54,273 nt of DNA. Origin: Robiginitomaculum sp. (GTDB lineage: Bacteria > Pseudomonadota > Alphaproteobacteria > Caulobacterales > Maricaulaceae). The notes under the pieces were generated by a model. The model was not told the origin of the DNA. It worked only from the letters and a program-made list of their open reading frames with translations, and searched no databases. Of the stretch, positions 36,774 to 45,851 are shown one piece after another (position 1 is the stretch's first letter; every line of letters starts with the position of its first letter). Where the stretch lies: NCBI GenBank assembly GCA_021647375.1, contig JAKIUV010000007.1, forward strand, positions 1 through 54,273, given 5' to 3'. The translations under genes were made by a program, and so were the position numbers.

Positions 36774-37211
36774 TTATTTTACTGATAATTCCCGTGCCTC
36801 TTGTAAGAGCTGGTTTATTATCGCTTTTAGCGCACTTTGTTGTTTATCCGTAAGACTGCTTAAAAGAGAGGTTTCGTACTTTTGAGCAATCGGTATAACT
36901 TCCTCGTAGATTTTATTGCCCACATGGGTCAAATTCAACATACGACTACGGGCGTCTTTGCCTTTGGATGTTTTTATCAACTTTCGTTTTTCCAGTATCT
37001 TTATGGCTCGCGAGATTGCCATTTTGTCGAGCAAAGTCAGGGGGGCAATTTCTTTTGCCGTAACGGGTTGATGGGCATGGATAATGACCAAACACCGCCA
37101 TTGGTTCATACTTAGGCCAAATTTGCTTTCATATTCCCGGGCAACCAGCCCCGAGATAGTTTGGGATAGAATTGAAAGCCGATAAGGCAGGAACGTCTCT
37201 AGGTCGAACAT
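36774..37211 (-). CDS. MarR family transcriptional regulator
   Basis: This 145-residue winged-helix protein starts from the ATG at 37211 (MFDLETFLPYRLS), with AGAGA upstream; a longer frame to 37253 overlaps the palindrome and is unlikely. The DNA-binding part reads NQWRCLVIIHAHQPVTAKEI, DKMAISRAIKILEKRKLI and the wing KGKDARSRMLNLT. MarR proteins bind palindromes as dimers and respond to small, often aromatic, ligands. It is divergent from 4-hydroxyphenylpyruvate dioxygenase with a perfect palindrome between them, so it probably controls both genes. Confidence 0.9.
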   Translation of the reverse strand: MFDLETFLPYRLSILSQTISGLVAREYESKFGLSMNQWRCLVIIHAHQPVTAKEIAPLTLLDKMAISRAIKILEKRKLIKTSKGKDARSRMLNLTHVGNKIYEEVIPIAQKYETSLLSSLTDKQQSALKAIINQLLQEARELSVK

Positions 37212-37244
37212 GATTTCTCTTTTCTTTATTATGACTTGCATCAA

Positions 37245-37262
37245 TAGTAACATATGTTACTA
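37245..37262. promoter_or_regulatory. 18-bp perfect palindrome, likely MarR operator
   Basis: TAGTAACATATGTTACTA is a perfect palindrome in the 70-bp gap between the MarR gene and hppD. It ends 19 bp before the hppD ATG and starts 33 bp before the MarR start. Size and position fit a MarR dimer site that represses both promoters. Confidence 0.8.
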
Positions 37263-37281
37263 ATAGTACAACAAAGTAATT

Positions 37282-38370
37282 ATGGAGAACATTTTGGTAG
37301 ATTTATTTGACAACCCTTTAGGAACAGACGGATTTGAATTTGTGGAATACGCAACGACAGAGCCGCAGAAAATGATAAAACTATTTGAGAAAATGGGCTT
37401 TGTTAAAGTCGCGGTTCACAGATCTAAAGACATTGTTCTGATGAAGCAGGGCGACATCCATTTCATTATAAATTCAGAGCCTGACAGTTTTGCGCAAAAT
37501 TTTGCCCGTGAACATGGTTCAAGCGCTTGTGCTATGGCATTTCGGGTTAAAGATGCGGCATTCGCTTACAAAAAAGCTTTGGAGCAAGGTGCAGTTCCGT
37601 GCCCGAGTTCTGCAAATCCTATGGAGCTAAATATCCCAGCCATTGAAGGTATTGGCGGTAGCCGCCTGTATTTTGTTGACCGCTATGGTGATGACACGAT
37701 TTATGATGTTGATTTCAAATTTATTGATGGTTGGCAGGACTTAATGGCGAAAAAATCCACCGGTTTGACTTATCTGGACCATCTCACCCATAATGTACAC
37801 AGGGGCGAGATGGAAAAATGGGGGAGCTTTTATGAGGATATTTTTAATTTTCGGGAAATTCGTTATTTTGATATTGAAGGCAAGTTAACTGGCCTAATCT
37901 CCAAAGCCATGACCAGCCCGTGCGGCAAGATACGCATACCGATTAATGAAAGCCGTGATGATAAAAGCCAAATTGAAGAATTTCTCGCCGATTATAATGG
38001 TGAAGGCATTCAACATATTGCGCTCGGTTCTAACGATATATTTGCCACTGTAGATCAATTCACGGAAAATGGTGTGCCATTGCAAACGACAATAGATACT
38101 TATTTTGATCTTATAGATAAACGCTTGCCTGGGCACGGCGAGTCCGTTGCAGAAATGCGCAAACGCAATATTCTCATCGACGGCGCGCCTACAGAAGGGC
38201 AGGGGCTTTTGTTGCAAATTTTCACCGAAAACCTGATCGGTCCAATATTCATTGAGTTGATACAGCGCAAGGGGAATGAGGGCTTCGGAGAGGGTAATTT
38301 CCAGGCATTATTCGAAAGCCTTGAGCAAGACCAAATCCGAAGAGGCGTGCTGGAAGACACACAAGCGTAA
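37282..38370 (+). CDS. hppD: 4-hydroxyphenylpyruvate dioxygenase
   Basis: This 362-residue Fe(II) dioxygenase converts 4-hydroxyphenylpyruvate to homogentisate in tyrosine catabolism. It has two vicinal-oxygen-chelate domains: N-terminal FEFVEYATTEPQKMIKLFEK and catalytic LTYLDHLTHNVHRGEM. Iron ligands are the His in that segment, the His in GIQHIALGSNDIF and the Glu in IFIELIQRKGNEGFG. The C-terminal helix EGNFQALFESLEQDQIRRG is typical. It is controlled, by position, by the divergent MarR gene. Homogentisate dioxygenase is not in the window, so the product may also feed pyomelanin or other quinones. Confidence 0.94.
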   Translation: MENILVDLFDNPLGTDGFEFVEYATTEPQKMIKLFEKMGFVKVAVHRSKDIVLMKQGDIHFIINSEPDSFAQNFAREHGSSACAMAFRVKDAAFAYKKALEQGAVPCPSSANPMELNIPAIEGIGGSRLYFVDRYGDDTIYDVDFKFIDGWQDLMAKKSTGLTYLDHLTHNVHRGEMEKWGSFYEDIFNFREIRYFDIEGKLTGLISKAMTSPCGKIRIPINESRDDKSQIEEFLADYNGEGIQHIALGSNDIFATVDQFTENGVPLQTTIDTYFDLIDKRLPGHGESVAEMRKRNILIDGAPTEGQGLLLQIFTENLIGPIFIELIQRKGNEGFGEGNFQALFESLEQDQIRRGVLEDTQA

Positions 38371-38456
38371 TTTGCAGGCCTAGAGCAGGTTGCCGAGGCT
38401 CATTGTTGGGCAAGCCAATCTAAACTATTGCACATGTAAAAATGCAAGCGTAGCAT

Positions 38457-40688
38457 ATGGGTATGAATGTTGCTGCGCATATGGAACCTGTTCTCCAAAA
38501 GGATAAAAAGGCTGATTTTCTCCCAAAAACCGAGCTGATTGCCCGTGTGCGCGCCTATAACCCGTCCGTATTAGAGGACTTGCTCGGGCGGGCTTATGAT
38601 ACTTGTGTGTGGGCGCACCGCAATCAAAAGCGCCATTCAGGCGAGCTATATGCAGGCCACCCCATAGCGGTTGCGGAAATTTTGGTTAATCTACGCATGG
38701 ATACCCGCTCTATTTGTACGGCTTTAATGCATGATGTGATTGAAGATACGGAAATCACCGAAGACGATATGCGCGCCGAGTTCGGTGACGAGATTACAGA
38801 CCTCGTGGTCGGGGTGACAAAATTGGGTCAATTGGAACTGTCCAGCGAAGAGCTTACCCGCGAGGGTCAGCAAGCAGAAAACTTCCAAAAATTTGTTCTC
38901 GCCATGAGCAAAGATGTACGGGTGCTTATCGTAAAACTCTGCGACCGACTTCATAATATGCGCACATTAGGGCATCACCCCAAACAAGCCTCAAGGGAAC
39001 GAATTGCCCGCGAAACTATGGAAATTTACGCGCCGCTTGCCCGTAAAATCGGGGTTGAGCGCATATGTGCGGAATTAGAAGATTTGGCGTTTAAATATAT
39101 AAATACGTCGGCATTTGAAGGCATCGAAGCCCGCTTAATAGAATGGCGCGACAGTCAAAAAACCGCCATTTCTCACCTGTCTATTATGTTACGGGACTTG
39201 CTTAGTGAACATAAGAAAACCGCACGCGTCTTTGGCCGTGAAAAGCGCCCCTATGCCATTTGGCGCAAACTGCAACGCCAAGGTATTAGCTTTGAAGATG
39301 TTGCCGACATTTATGCATTTCGTGTCATCGTAGACAGTGTTGAAGACTGCTATGAAGTACTTGGTTTGCTGCACATAAAATTCAGGTGCGTCCCCGACCG
39401 GTTCCGCGATTTTATTTCTGTGCCTAAGCAAAACGGCTATCAAAGCGTCCACACGACTATTCTCGGGCCAGATAACCAGCGCGTGGAAATTCAGATACGC
39501 ACCGAAGCCATGAACGATTTGGCTGAGCGCGGTATTGCCGCCCATTGGAGCTATAAAGACAATAGCTATGAATATGACAATTCTAAATCCGGAGAATATG
39601 ACCCGCTAAACCGTATCCGTCATTTGGTTGAAATGATGGAACACGGCGGCGATGCGGGCGAGTTTTTGGAATATGCAAAGCTGGAAATGTTTGCAGACCA
39701 AGTTTTCACCTTTACACCCAAAGGCGAACTTATCGCCTTGCCGCAAGGGGCGACCCCGCTGGATTTCGCCTATGCAGTGCACACAAATGTCGGGGATACT
39801 TGTATTGGTGCGCTCATAAACCGCCAAGAAAAGCCTTTGCGGACGCGCCTTAAGAACGGTGATGTGGTCAAGATTATTCGCGGCGGCACGCCCGAACCTA
39901 ATCCAGGTTGGGAAAGTATGGTCGTAACTGGCAAGGCGCGCTCTGCCCTTAGGCGATTAACCAGAAAGGGTGAAAGCACGGAACACCGGGAAATCGGCTT
40001 CAAGCTCGCCGACCATGCCTTTGCCCGTGAAGACAAGACGTTTAGTGAAAGTGCGTTGAGCGATGCTTTGAAGCGGCTACAATATGACAGTGTAGACGAC
40101 TTATATGTGGCGCTCGGCAGTGGGAATTTAGCCATAAGCGATTTTATGAACGGCGTATTTCCGGGGCGTAGCGAACATGTGCCGTCGGGCGCCGTGGTCA
40201 ACCGAGATTTAATTGATGACAACACGGCAAAATTATATGTTAAAGGCGACGGCTTTCACGAGGGTGTTGGTCTGCACATTGGTGAATGTTGCTACCCAAT
40301 TCCCGGAGACCGCATTGTCGGCATTTTAACGAAAGATAAGGGGATCGTTATCCACACAATTGATTGCGATCTTTTAGCGACCTTAGAAGATAAACCGGAG
40401 CTTTGGATTGATTTGGCCTGGCGTAAATCTGTTGATAAAACTGCATCTGTAGGCCAAATCACCACTACTTTAGAACATGTGCCGGGCGCGTTAGCGGCGG
40501 TCACGGCGATTATCGGCGAGGCGGGCGGCAATGTGACCAATATTAAGACGCTGAAACGCTCCCCATCCTTTTTTGATATGGTCATGGACATTGAAGTGAC
40601 CGATACACGTCATCTCTCACAAATTGTTGCAGCCATGCATGCCAGTGCCTATGTAGTAGATGTGCGCCGCGCCAGAGCAGATGTGTAA
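38457..40688 (+). CDS. rsh: Bifunctional (p)ppGpp synthetase/hydrolase
   Basis: This 743-residue RelA/SpoT homologue has an HD hydrolase domain (AGHPIAVAEI, ALMHDVIEDTEIT), a synthetase domain (VADIYAFRVIV, RFRDFISVPKQNGYQSVHT, VEIQIRTEAMNDLAERG), a TGS domain (about residues 415-475, VFTFTPKGELIALPQGATPLDFAY) and a C-terminal ACT domain (about 665-740). The intact HD motif and positively charged RxxD loop indicate that it both makes and degrades the alarmone. Where most bifunctional enzymes have RFKD, this one has RFRD. It heads the run rsh-pyrE-pdxJ-acpS-lepB-rnc-era-recO. Confidence 0.94.
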   Translation: MGMNVAAHMEPVLQKDKKADFLPKTELIARVRAYNPSVLEDLLGRAYDTCVWAHRNQKRHSGELYAGHPIAVAEILVNLRMDTRSICTALMHDVIEDTEITEDDMRAEFGDEITDLVVGVTKLGQLELSSEELTREGQQAENFQKFVLAMSKDVRVLIVKLCDRLHNMRTLGHHPKQASRERIARETMEIYAPLARKIGVERICAELEDLAFKYINTSAFEGIEARLIEWRDSQKTAISHLSIMLRDLLSEHKKTARVFGREKRPYAIWRKLQRQGISFEDVADIYAFRVIVDSVEDCYEVLGLLHIKFRCVPDRFRDFISVPKQNGYQSVHTTILGPDNQRVEIQIRTEAMNDLAERGIAAHWSYKDNSYEYDNSKSGEYDPLNRIRHLVEMMEHGGDAGEFLEYAKLEMFADQVFTFTPKGELIALPQGATPLDFAYAVHTNVGDTCIGALINRQEKPLRTRLKNGDVVKIIRGGTPEPNPGWESMVVTGKARSALRRLTRKGESTEHREIGFKLADHAFAREDKTFSESALSDALKRLQYDSVDDLYVALGSGNLAISDFMNGVFPGRSEHVPSGAVVNRDLIDDNTAKLYVKGDGFHEGVGLHIGECCYPIPGDRIVGILTKDKGIVIHTIDCDLLATLEDKPELWIDLAWRKSVDKTASVGQITTTLEHVPGALAAVTAIIGEAGGNVTNIKTLKRSPSFFDMVMDIEVTDTRHLSQIVAAMHASAYVVDVRRARADV

Positions 40689-40727
40689 TGAGCAGATGTG
40701 TAAGTAATTAGGGTTTAGGATAATAAC

Positions 40728-41312
40728 ATGAATACAGATGACGTCTTAGATGTGTTTAAGCAAGCAGGTGCTTTGCTTGAGGGGCATTTTATTTTATCCA
40801 GCGGGCGGCGAAGCCCAGTGTTTTTGCAAAAAGCATTCGTGTTTAAAAACCCGGTGCTGACGGCGCAATTATGTTCTGCTTTGGCGGATAAAATTAAAGC
40901 CTCGCTAGATGTTATGCCTGACATCATCGTCGCTCCTGCTATGGGCGGAGTTATTCCGGGCTATGAAATGGCGCGGCAGATGAATTTGGAATCTATTTTT
41001 GTTGAACGCGAGAACGGCGAGTTTACGCTTCGGCGCGGTTTTACATTAGAAAAGGGCGCTAAAGTATTGATGATGGAAGATATTATCTCCACAGGCCTAA
41101 GCTCGCGCGAGTGCATCGAAGCCATTAATGCGACGGGTGCAAAGGTGATTGCGGGCGCATGTTTGTTCGACCGTTCGGGCGGCAAGGCAGATATTGGTGT
41201 GCCGCTTATTAGCTTAGCGTCGAAAGTATTCCCGTCTTACGATAAAGATGATTTGCCGTCGGAGCTTGCGGCAATGCCTGCGATAAAACCGGGTAGCCGA
41301 GGCCTAAAATAG
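40728..41312 (+). CDS. pyrE: Orotate phosphoribosyltransferase
   Basis: This 194-residue enzyme joins orotate to PRPP to give OMP in pyrimidine synthesis. The PRPP-binding loop is VLMMEDIISTGLSSRECIEA, and APAMGGVIPGYEMARQM is also typical. Its stop overlaps the GTG start of pdxJ by one base. It lies 39 bp after rsh, consistent with shared transcription. Confidence 0.92.
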   Translation: MNTDDVLDVFKQAGALLEGHFILSSGRRSPVFLQKAFVFKNPVLTAQLCSALADKIKASLDVMPDIIVAPAMGGVIPGYEMARQMNLESIFVERENGEFTLRRGFTLEKGAKVLMMEDIISTGLSSRECIEAINATGAKVIAGACLFDRSGGKADIGVPLISLASKVFPSYDKDDLPSELAAMPAIKPGSRGLK

Positions 41313-42082
41313 TGATACGTTTGGGCGTAAATATTGACCATGTGGCCACTTTGCGCAATGCTCGGGGCGGTATACATCCAGATCCCGTAGATGCCGCACG
41401 ACTGGCTATTGATGCGGGTGCGGACGGCATAACTGCCCATTTACGCGAAGATCGCCGCCATATAAATGACGATGATATGGCGCGGTTGCAGGCATTATGT
41501 TTAGAACAGGGTAAACCGCTAAATTTTGAAATGGCCGCTGTCGATGATATGGCTGAAATAGCCATAAAAACCAAACCACACGCCGTTTGTCTGGTGCCAG
41601 AAAAACGCGAAGAACGTACTACAGAAGGCGGGCTAGATGCGGCGGGTTTGCACAACCAAATCACACCCATTGTTCGGGCTTTGGCTGATAATGGTAGTCG
41701 AGTATCGCTATTTATAGAAGCCGTCCCCCACCAAATCACAGCTAGCAAAGCCTGCGGCGCCCAAGTGGTGGAATTCCATACAGGGGCTTATGCCCATACC
41801 TTGGATGCGGGCGATACGGGTAAAGCCGAGGCATTACTAGAAGCCATGCGCACAGGCGCAAAACAGGCAGACGCACTCGGTATGGAAGTCCATTTCGGCC
41901 ACGGACTAACGTTCGATAATGTCACCGCAATCGCGGCAATCCCCGAAGTCAAAGAACTCAACATAGGCCATTTCATAATAGGCGAAGCCATAACAATGGG
42001 CCTAAAACCTGCAATCCAAGAAATGCGGCGGTTGATTGATGCGGCTCGGCATTCAAGTCCTATCCTTGGGGAGAGGATTTAG
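41312..42082 (+). CDS. pdxJ: Pyridoxine 5'-phosphate synthase
   Basis: This 256-residue TIM-barrel enzyme condenses 1-deoxyxylulose 5-phosphate with 3-amino-2-oxopropyl phosphate to form pyridoxine 5'-phosphate. Signatures are RLGVNIDHVATLRNARGG near the start, FEMAAVDDMAEIA, CLVPEKREERTTEGGLD and NIGHFIIGEAITMGL. It starts with GTG, overlapping the pyrE stop. The last residues (about HSSPILGERI) and the stop codon are encoded within an inverted-repeat element, suggesting that the element invaded the gene end without destroying the enzyme. Confidence 0.93.
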   Translation: MIRLGVNIDHVATLRNARGGIHPDPVDAARLAIDAGADGITAHLREDRRHINDDDMARLQALCLEQGKPLNFEMAAVDDMAEIAIKTKPHAVCLVPEKREERTTEGGLDAAGLHNQITPIVRALADNGSRVSLFIEAVPHQITASKACGAQVVEFHTGAYAHTLDAGDTGKAEALLEAMRTGAKQADALGMEVHFGHGLTFDNVTAIAAIPEVKELNIGHFIIGEAITMGLKPAIQEMRRLIDAARHSSPILGERI

Positions 42083-42192
42083 GTGAGGGGATATATGTAT
42101 CATAAATCATCAGCAATAAAGGTTGCCACACCATCAGGCATCATTTCCCCTCACCCGCAATTCGCAAGAGCGAATGCGACCTCTCCCCAAGG
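42064..42192. repeat. Compound inverted repeat at pdxJ end / acpS start
   Basis: Two arm pairs are perfect: CCTTGGGGAGAGG (42064-42076) with CCTCTCCCCAAGG (42180-42192), and GGTGAGGGGA (42082-42091) with TCCCCTCACC (42146-42155). A smaller hairpin (ATTCGC, aaga, GCGAAT at 42160-42175) sits between the right arms. The left arm encodes the pdxJ C-terminus, and the right end supplies the purine-rich ribosome-binding region of acpS. It resembles dispersed CCTCTCCCC-type intergenic elements. About 54 bases separate the inner arms. Confidence 0.75.
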
Positions 42193-42207
42193 AGAGGAAG
42201 GGTTTTT

Positions 42208-42600
42208 ATGATAATCGGTATAGGCACAGACCTTTGTGATATTCGGCGTATTTCTGCTTTGTTGGATAAGTTTGGTGAGCGGTTTCCGCTTAAGGTTTTT
42301 ACCGAGGGTGAACGCGCACGTTCCGACGCTAGCTCTAGCCGTGCCAGTTCCTATGCCAAACGCTTTGCAGCCAAGGAAGCAACCGCCAAAGCGCTTGCAG
42401 GGTCTCATACAAGGGCGCTGTCTTGGCAAGATGTTGAGGTCATTAACCACTCTTCGGGCAAGCCGAAAATCCGTCTATACGGGGAAGCTTTGGAGCGGGT
42501 AGAAGCGCAATTACAGCAAGGTCAAAACTGGAAGATACATCTAAGTTTGACCGATGATTATCCTTATGCCCAAGCCTTTGTGATTTTCGAGATATTATGA
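42208..42600 (+). CDS. acpS: Holo-[acyl-carrier-protein] synthase
   Basis: This 130-residue enzyme transfers phosphopantetheine from CoA to acyl carrier protein. The magnesium Asp is in MIIGIGTDLCDIRRI and the second motif is KRFAAKEATAKALAG. A strong purine run at about 42191-42202, the end of the inverted repeat, serves as ribosome-binding site. It overlaps lepB by four bases (ATGA). Confidence 0.93.
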   Translation: MIIGIGTDLCDIRRISALLDKFGERFPLKVFTEGERARSDASSSRASSYAKRFAAKEATAKALAGSHTRALSWQDVEVINHSSGKPKIRLYGEALERVEAQLQQGQNWKIHLSLTDDYPYAQAFVIFEIL

Positions 42601-43358
42601 TAGAAACACAGAAACAGAAAAAATTGGGTTTTATAGTCGAGACCATAAAAACAGTGGCGATTGCCTTGTCTATCGCGTTTTTACTGCGGACATTCTTGTT
42701 TCAGCCATTTCATATCCCGTCTTCGTCCATGGAGCCGACCCTATATAAAGGTGATTATATAATCACGACGAAATACTCATTGGGCTATGGTAAATACGCG
42801 GCTTCGCCTTTGAGCTTACCTATCAAGAAAGGGCGTGTATTTGAGCGGATACCCAAGCGAGGGGATGTTATTGTCTTTAAACCTATCGGCAGCTCTTTGT
42901 ATTTTATTAAACGTTTGGCTGGCTTGCCTGGGGACGAATTGCAAATGAAAGGCGGTTTTTTATATATCAATGGTGTTCGGCAAAGAACAACAGAAATCTC
43001 TGTAACAACCCAGACCGATCAGGTAGGGAACCCTTTTAAGTTCCGCCAATATAAAGAATTTTTCGACAACAATGATAAGCCACATATGACTATTGATAAA
43101 CAAGTAGGGAGCGAAGTGGACAGTACGGGCGTCTACAACGTACCTGCTGGCAATTATTTTTTCATGGGCGACAACCGGGATCGTTCTTTGGACAGTCGTT
43201 ACCCAACCAGAGTTGGTGGGGTTGGCTATGTCCCGGCTAGTCACTTGGTTGGCCGTGCCGAATTTATTCTCTTGTCTGTCGAGGATGGTTTTAGTATCAA
43301 AAAACCATGGACGTGGGGAAAATTGCGCGGCGACCGTTTCTTTAAAGGATTGCGATAA
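42597..43358 (+). CDS. lepB: Signal peptidase I
   Basis: This 253-residue membrane protease has one N-terminal anchor (about residues 13-33). The catalytic serine is Ser44 (PSSSMEPTL) and the catalytic lysine is Lys105 (YFIKRLAGLPGDEL). The later box GDNRDRSLDSRYP is typical. It removes signal peptides from exported proteins at the periplasmic face. Translation is coupled to acpS by overlap, and rnc follows with no gap. Confidence 0.95.
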   Translation: MIETQKQKKLGFIVETIKTVAIALSIAFLLRTFLFQPFHIPSSSMEPTLYKGDYIITTKYSLGYGKYAASPLSLPIKKGRVFERIPKRGDVIVFKPIGSSLYFIKRLAGLPGDELQMKGGFLYINGVRQRTTEISVTTQTDQVGNPFKFRQYKEFFDNNDKPHMTIDKQVGSEVDSTGVYNVPAGNYFFMGDNRDRSLDSRYPTRVGGVGYVPASHLVGRAEFILLSVEDGFSIKKPWTWGKLRGDRFFKGLR

Positions 43359-44081
43359 ATGGCTGCGAACGAGAATAATAAAAACGATATATCGCCGCAA
43401 ATGCTAAAGCGGCTTGCCGGATTGGAAACAGAAATTCGGCTTGTGTTTAAGGACAAACATCTCATCGTTAAGGCCTTGACCCACCCCTCTTATGGAGATG
43501 GCCGGAGCAAGGATCCCAATTATGAACGGTTGGAATTTCTTGGCGATCGGGTTCTGGGCTTGCTTACTGCCGAAAGATTGTTCGTCCTAGATACAAGCAA
43601 TGAGGGCAGTATGGCGCGGCGTCTGAATGCTTTGGTGCGTAAAGAGGCTTGCGCCCGGGTAGCCCGGCGGATTGATCTTGGTTCTTATTTGTTGATGTCA
43701 CCGTCCGAAGTGCGGCAAGGTGGTCGGGATAAAACATCTATCTTGGGGGATGCTTGCGAGGCACTCTTGGCTGCAATTTATCTGGACGGCGGATTGGAAT
43801 CCGCAGATAAATTCTATAACGAGTTTTGGCGCGAAGAATTGGAAAATGTCTTCAAGAAAAACAACAAGGATCCAAAAACAGAGCTGCAAGAAAAAGCATC
43901 TGCAAGTGGCTACGGATTGCCTGAATATTCCGTTGCCGGACGAACTGGCCCCGATCACAGGCCTTTATTTGTGATAGAGGTTGACGTACCGGGTCTAGGT
44001 GCCGCAAAGGGCACAGGAAAATCTAAAAAAGATGCGGAGCGCTATGCCGCCCAGCATCTCTTGGAAAATTGGCCAAAATAA
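43359..44081 (+). CDS. rnc: Ribonuclease III
   Basis: This 240-residue double-strand RNA endonuclease has the signature YERLEFLGDRVLGLLTAERL, the second metal site DACEALLAAIYLDGG and a C-terminal double-stranded RNA-binding domain (KTELQEKASASGYGLPEYS to the end). It processes rRNA precursors and structured messages. It abuts lepB and era directly, a standard alphaproteobacterial order. Confidence 0.95.
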   Translation: MAANENNKNDISPQMLKRLAGLETEIRLVFKDKHLIVKALTHPSYGDGRSKDPNYERLEFLGDRVLGLLTAERLFVLDTSNEGSMARRLNALVRKEACARVARRIDLGSYLLMSPSEVRQGGRDKTSILGDACEALLAAIYLDGGLESADKFYNEFWREELENVFKKNNKDPKTELQEKASASGYGLPEYSVAGRTGPDHRPLFVIEVDVPGLGAAKGTGKSKKDAERYAAQHLLENWPK

Positions 44082-45035
44082 ATGAACGAAATGAATACAA
44101 GAGCAGGCTTTGCCGCCATTATTGGCGCACCAAATGCTGGTAAATCTACACTGGTAAATGCATTGGTCGGCGAGAAAATATCTATCGTCACCCACAAAAT
44201 CCAAACCACGCGCTTTCAAGTGCGCGGTATTGCCATGCACGGTAATGCGCAAATCGTCTTGGTGGACACACCTGGTATTTTCGAGCCACGCCAACGCCTT
44301 GACCGTTCTATGGTACACGCAGCCTGGAGCGGGGTAGCAGACGCTGATGTTATAGTTCATGTGGTTGATGCCCCGTCTTATTCCGATGTGCGCCGTGGTT
44401 CAGAGCCGAGCGCACAGGACAAAAAAGCTGCACAGGACACAGACCGGGTGGTTAAAGGCCTCGTCAAGCGTTCTGGCGATCGCCCCGTATATTTGGCGCT
44501 TAATAAAATCGACGGAATGGAAAAAGAGCATTTGTTAGAGTTGATAACAATATTTGAAAAAACAAACGCTTATACGGATATACTAATGATTTCAGCGTTA
44601 AAAGGCCATGGTATCAAGCAGTTGGCGAATAAGCTTGCTGAGAATATGCCAGTAGGGGCATATCTGTATCCGGTCGATCAAGCGGCTGATATTCCTTCGC
44701 GCTTGATGGCCGCCGAAATTACTCGTGAGAAACTATTTATGCGCTTGCATAATGAACTGCCCTATGCGTCCCATGTAGAGACCGAAAAATGGACTTCTAT
44801 GAAGAACGGCGATATTAAGATTGAGCAAATCATCTATGTTCGCCGCAAATCACAAAAGCCAATTGTGCTGGGCAAGGGCGGTCAAACCATCAAACAAATC
44901 GGGCAAATGGCGCGCCGCGATATGACCGAAAGTTTTGGCAAGAAAGTACATTTATTCTTATTTGTCAAAGTCCGCGAAAATTGGAGTGAAGACCGCAGTA
45001 AATATCTCGAAAGCGGTCTTGAGTTTGACGTTTGA
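44082..45035 (+). CDS. era: GTPase Era
   Basis: This 317-residue GTPase for 16S rRNA maturation has G1 GAPNAGKSTLVNAL, G2 region TTRFQVRG, G3 DTPGIF, G4 LNKIDG and a C-terminal KH domain (QIIYVRRKSQKPIVLGKGGQ). A short insert after residue 100 (DVRRGSEPSAQDKKAAQDTD) extends the usual GTPase domain. It begins immediately after the rnc stop. Confidence 0.95.
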   Translation: MNEMNTRAGFAAIIGAPNAGKSTLVNALVGEKISIVTHKIQTTRFQVRGIAMHGNAQIVLVDTPGIFEPRQRLDRSMVHAAWSGVADADVIVHVVDAPSYSDVRRGSEPSAQDKKAAQDTDRVVKGLVKRSGDRPVYLALNKIDGMEKEHLLELITIFEKTNAYTDILMISALKGHGIKQLANKLAENMPVGAYLYPVDQAADIPSRLMAAEITREKLFMRLHNELPYASHVETEKWTSMKNGDIKIEQIIYVRRKSQKPIVLGKGGQTIKQIGQMARRDMTESFGKKVHLFLFVKVRENWSEDRSKYLESGLEFDV

Positions 45036-45068
45036 TGGAACTTAAAATCAAATGAAGTGGCCTCTTAA

Positions 45069-45794
45069 ATGAAATGGAATGATGACGGATATATATTGTC
45101 GGTCAAACCCCACGGCGAAACTTCGGCTATCATAAATGTGCTATCCAAACAACATGGTCGCCACGCGGGTATGGTGCGCGGTGGTCGCTCCCGCAGAATG
45201 CGCCCGGTGTTACAGCCCGGCAATAAAGTCACAGTTAACTGGAATGCCCGTTTGTCCGAACATTTAGGTGTGTTCATGGTCGAGGCTATAGATGCTCGCG
45301 CGGCTATCTTGATGCAAGACAGGGCATCGCTTGCGGGTCTAAACGCGATTTCGGCATTGTGCATGCAAGCTTTGCCGGAACGCGAACCGCACGCAAATCT
45401 CTATGATGTGTTTGAAATCCTGATGGCGCAGTTACACGATATTGATGTGTGGCCAGCCCTTTATGTGCGTTTCGAGATGGCATTGTTAGAGGCGCTAGGC
45501 TACGGCTTGGATTTATCCACTTGTGCCGCAACAGGGACGGCACATAATTTAACCCATGTCAGCCCCCGTTCAGGACGGGCGGTCTGCGCAGGTGCGGCAG
45601 AGCCGTATCTGGATAAACTACTACGGTTGCCACCATTTTTAAGAGGACAAAATTCGGTTGAATATGGTGATATTGCGGATGGTTTATTGCTGAGCGGTGT
45701 TTTCTTGAAAACGCGCGTATTTCATACGCAAAATAGGGATATGCCTAGTGCTAGAGGACGTTTATCCGCGATGATAACTAACCTAAACATTTGA
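45069..45794 (+). CDS. recO: DNA repair protein RecO
   Basis: This 241-residue protein has an N-terminal OB fold (WNDDGYILSVKPHGETSAII, HAGMVRGGRSRRMRPVLQPG) and a helical C-terminal part (MALLEALGYGLDLSTCAATG). RecO loads RecA onto SSB-coated DNA with RecR. It is the last gene of the rsh-recO run, 33 bp after era. The family zinc cysteines are not clearly present. Confidence 0.92.
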   Translation: MKWNDDGYILSVKPHGETSAIINVLSKQHGRHAGMVRGGRSRRMRPVLQPGNKVTVNWNARLSEHLGVFMVEAIDARAAILMQDRASLAGLNAISALCMQALPEREPHANLYDVFEILMAQLHDIDVWPALYVRFEMALLEALGYGLDLSTCAATGTAHNLTHVSPRSGRAVCAGAAEPYLDKLLRLPPFLRGQNSVEYGDIADGLLLSGVFLKTRVFHTQNRDMPSARGRLSAMITNLNI

Positions 45795-45851
45795 AATATA
45801 ACAGGTTTTATTGCTGGAAATGCTGTGGCGACTGTCTAATAAAGTCCCTAT

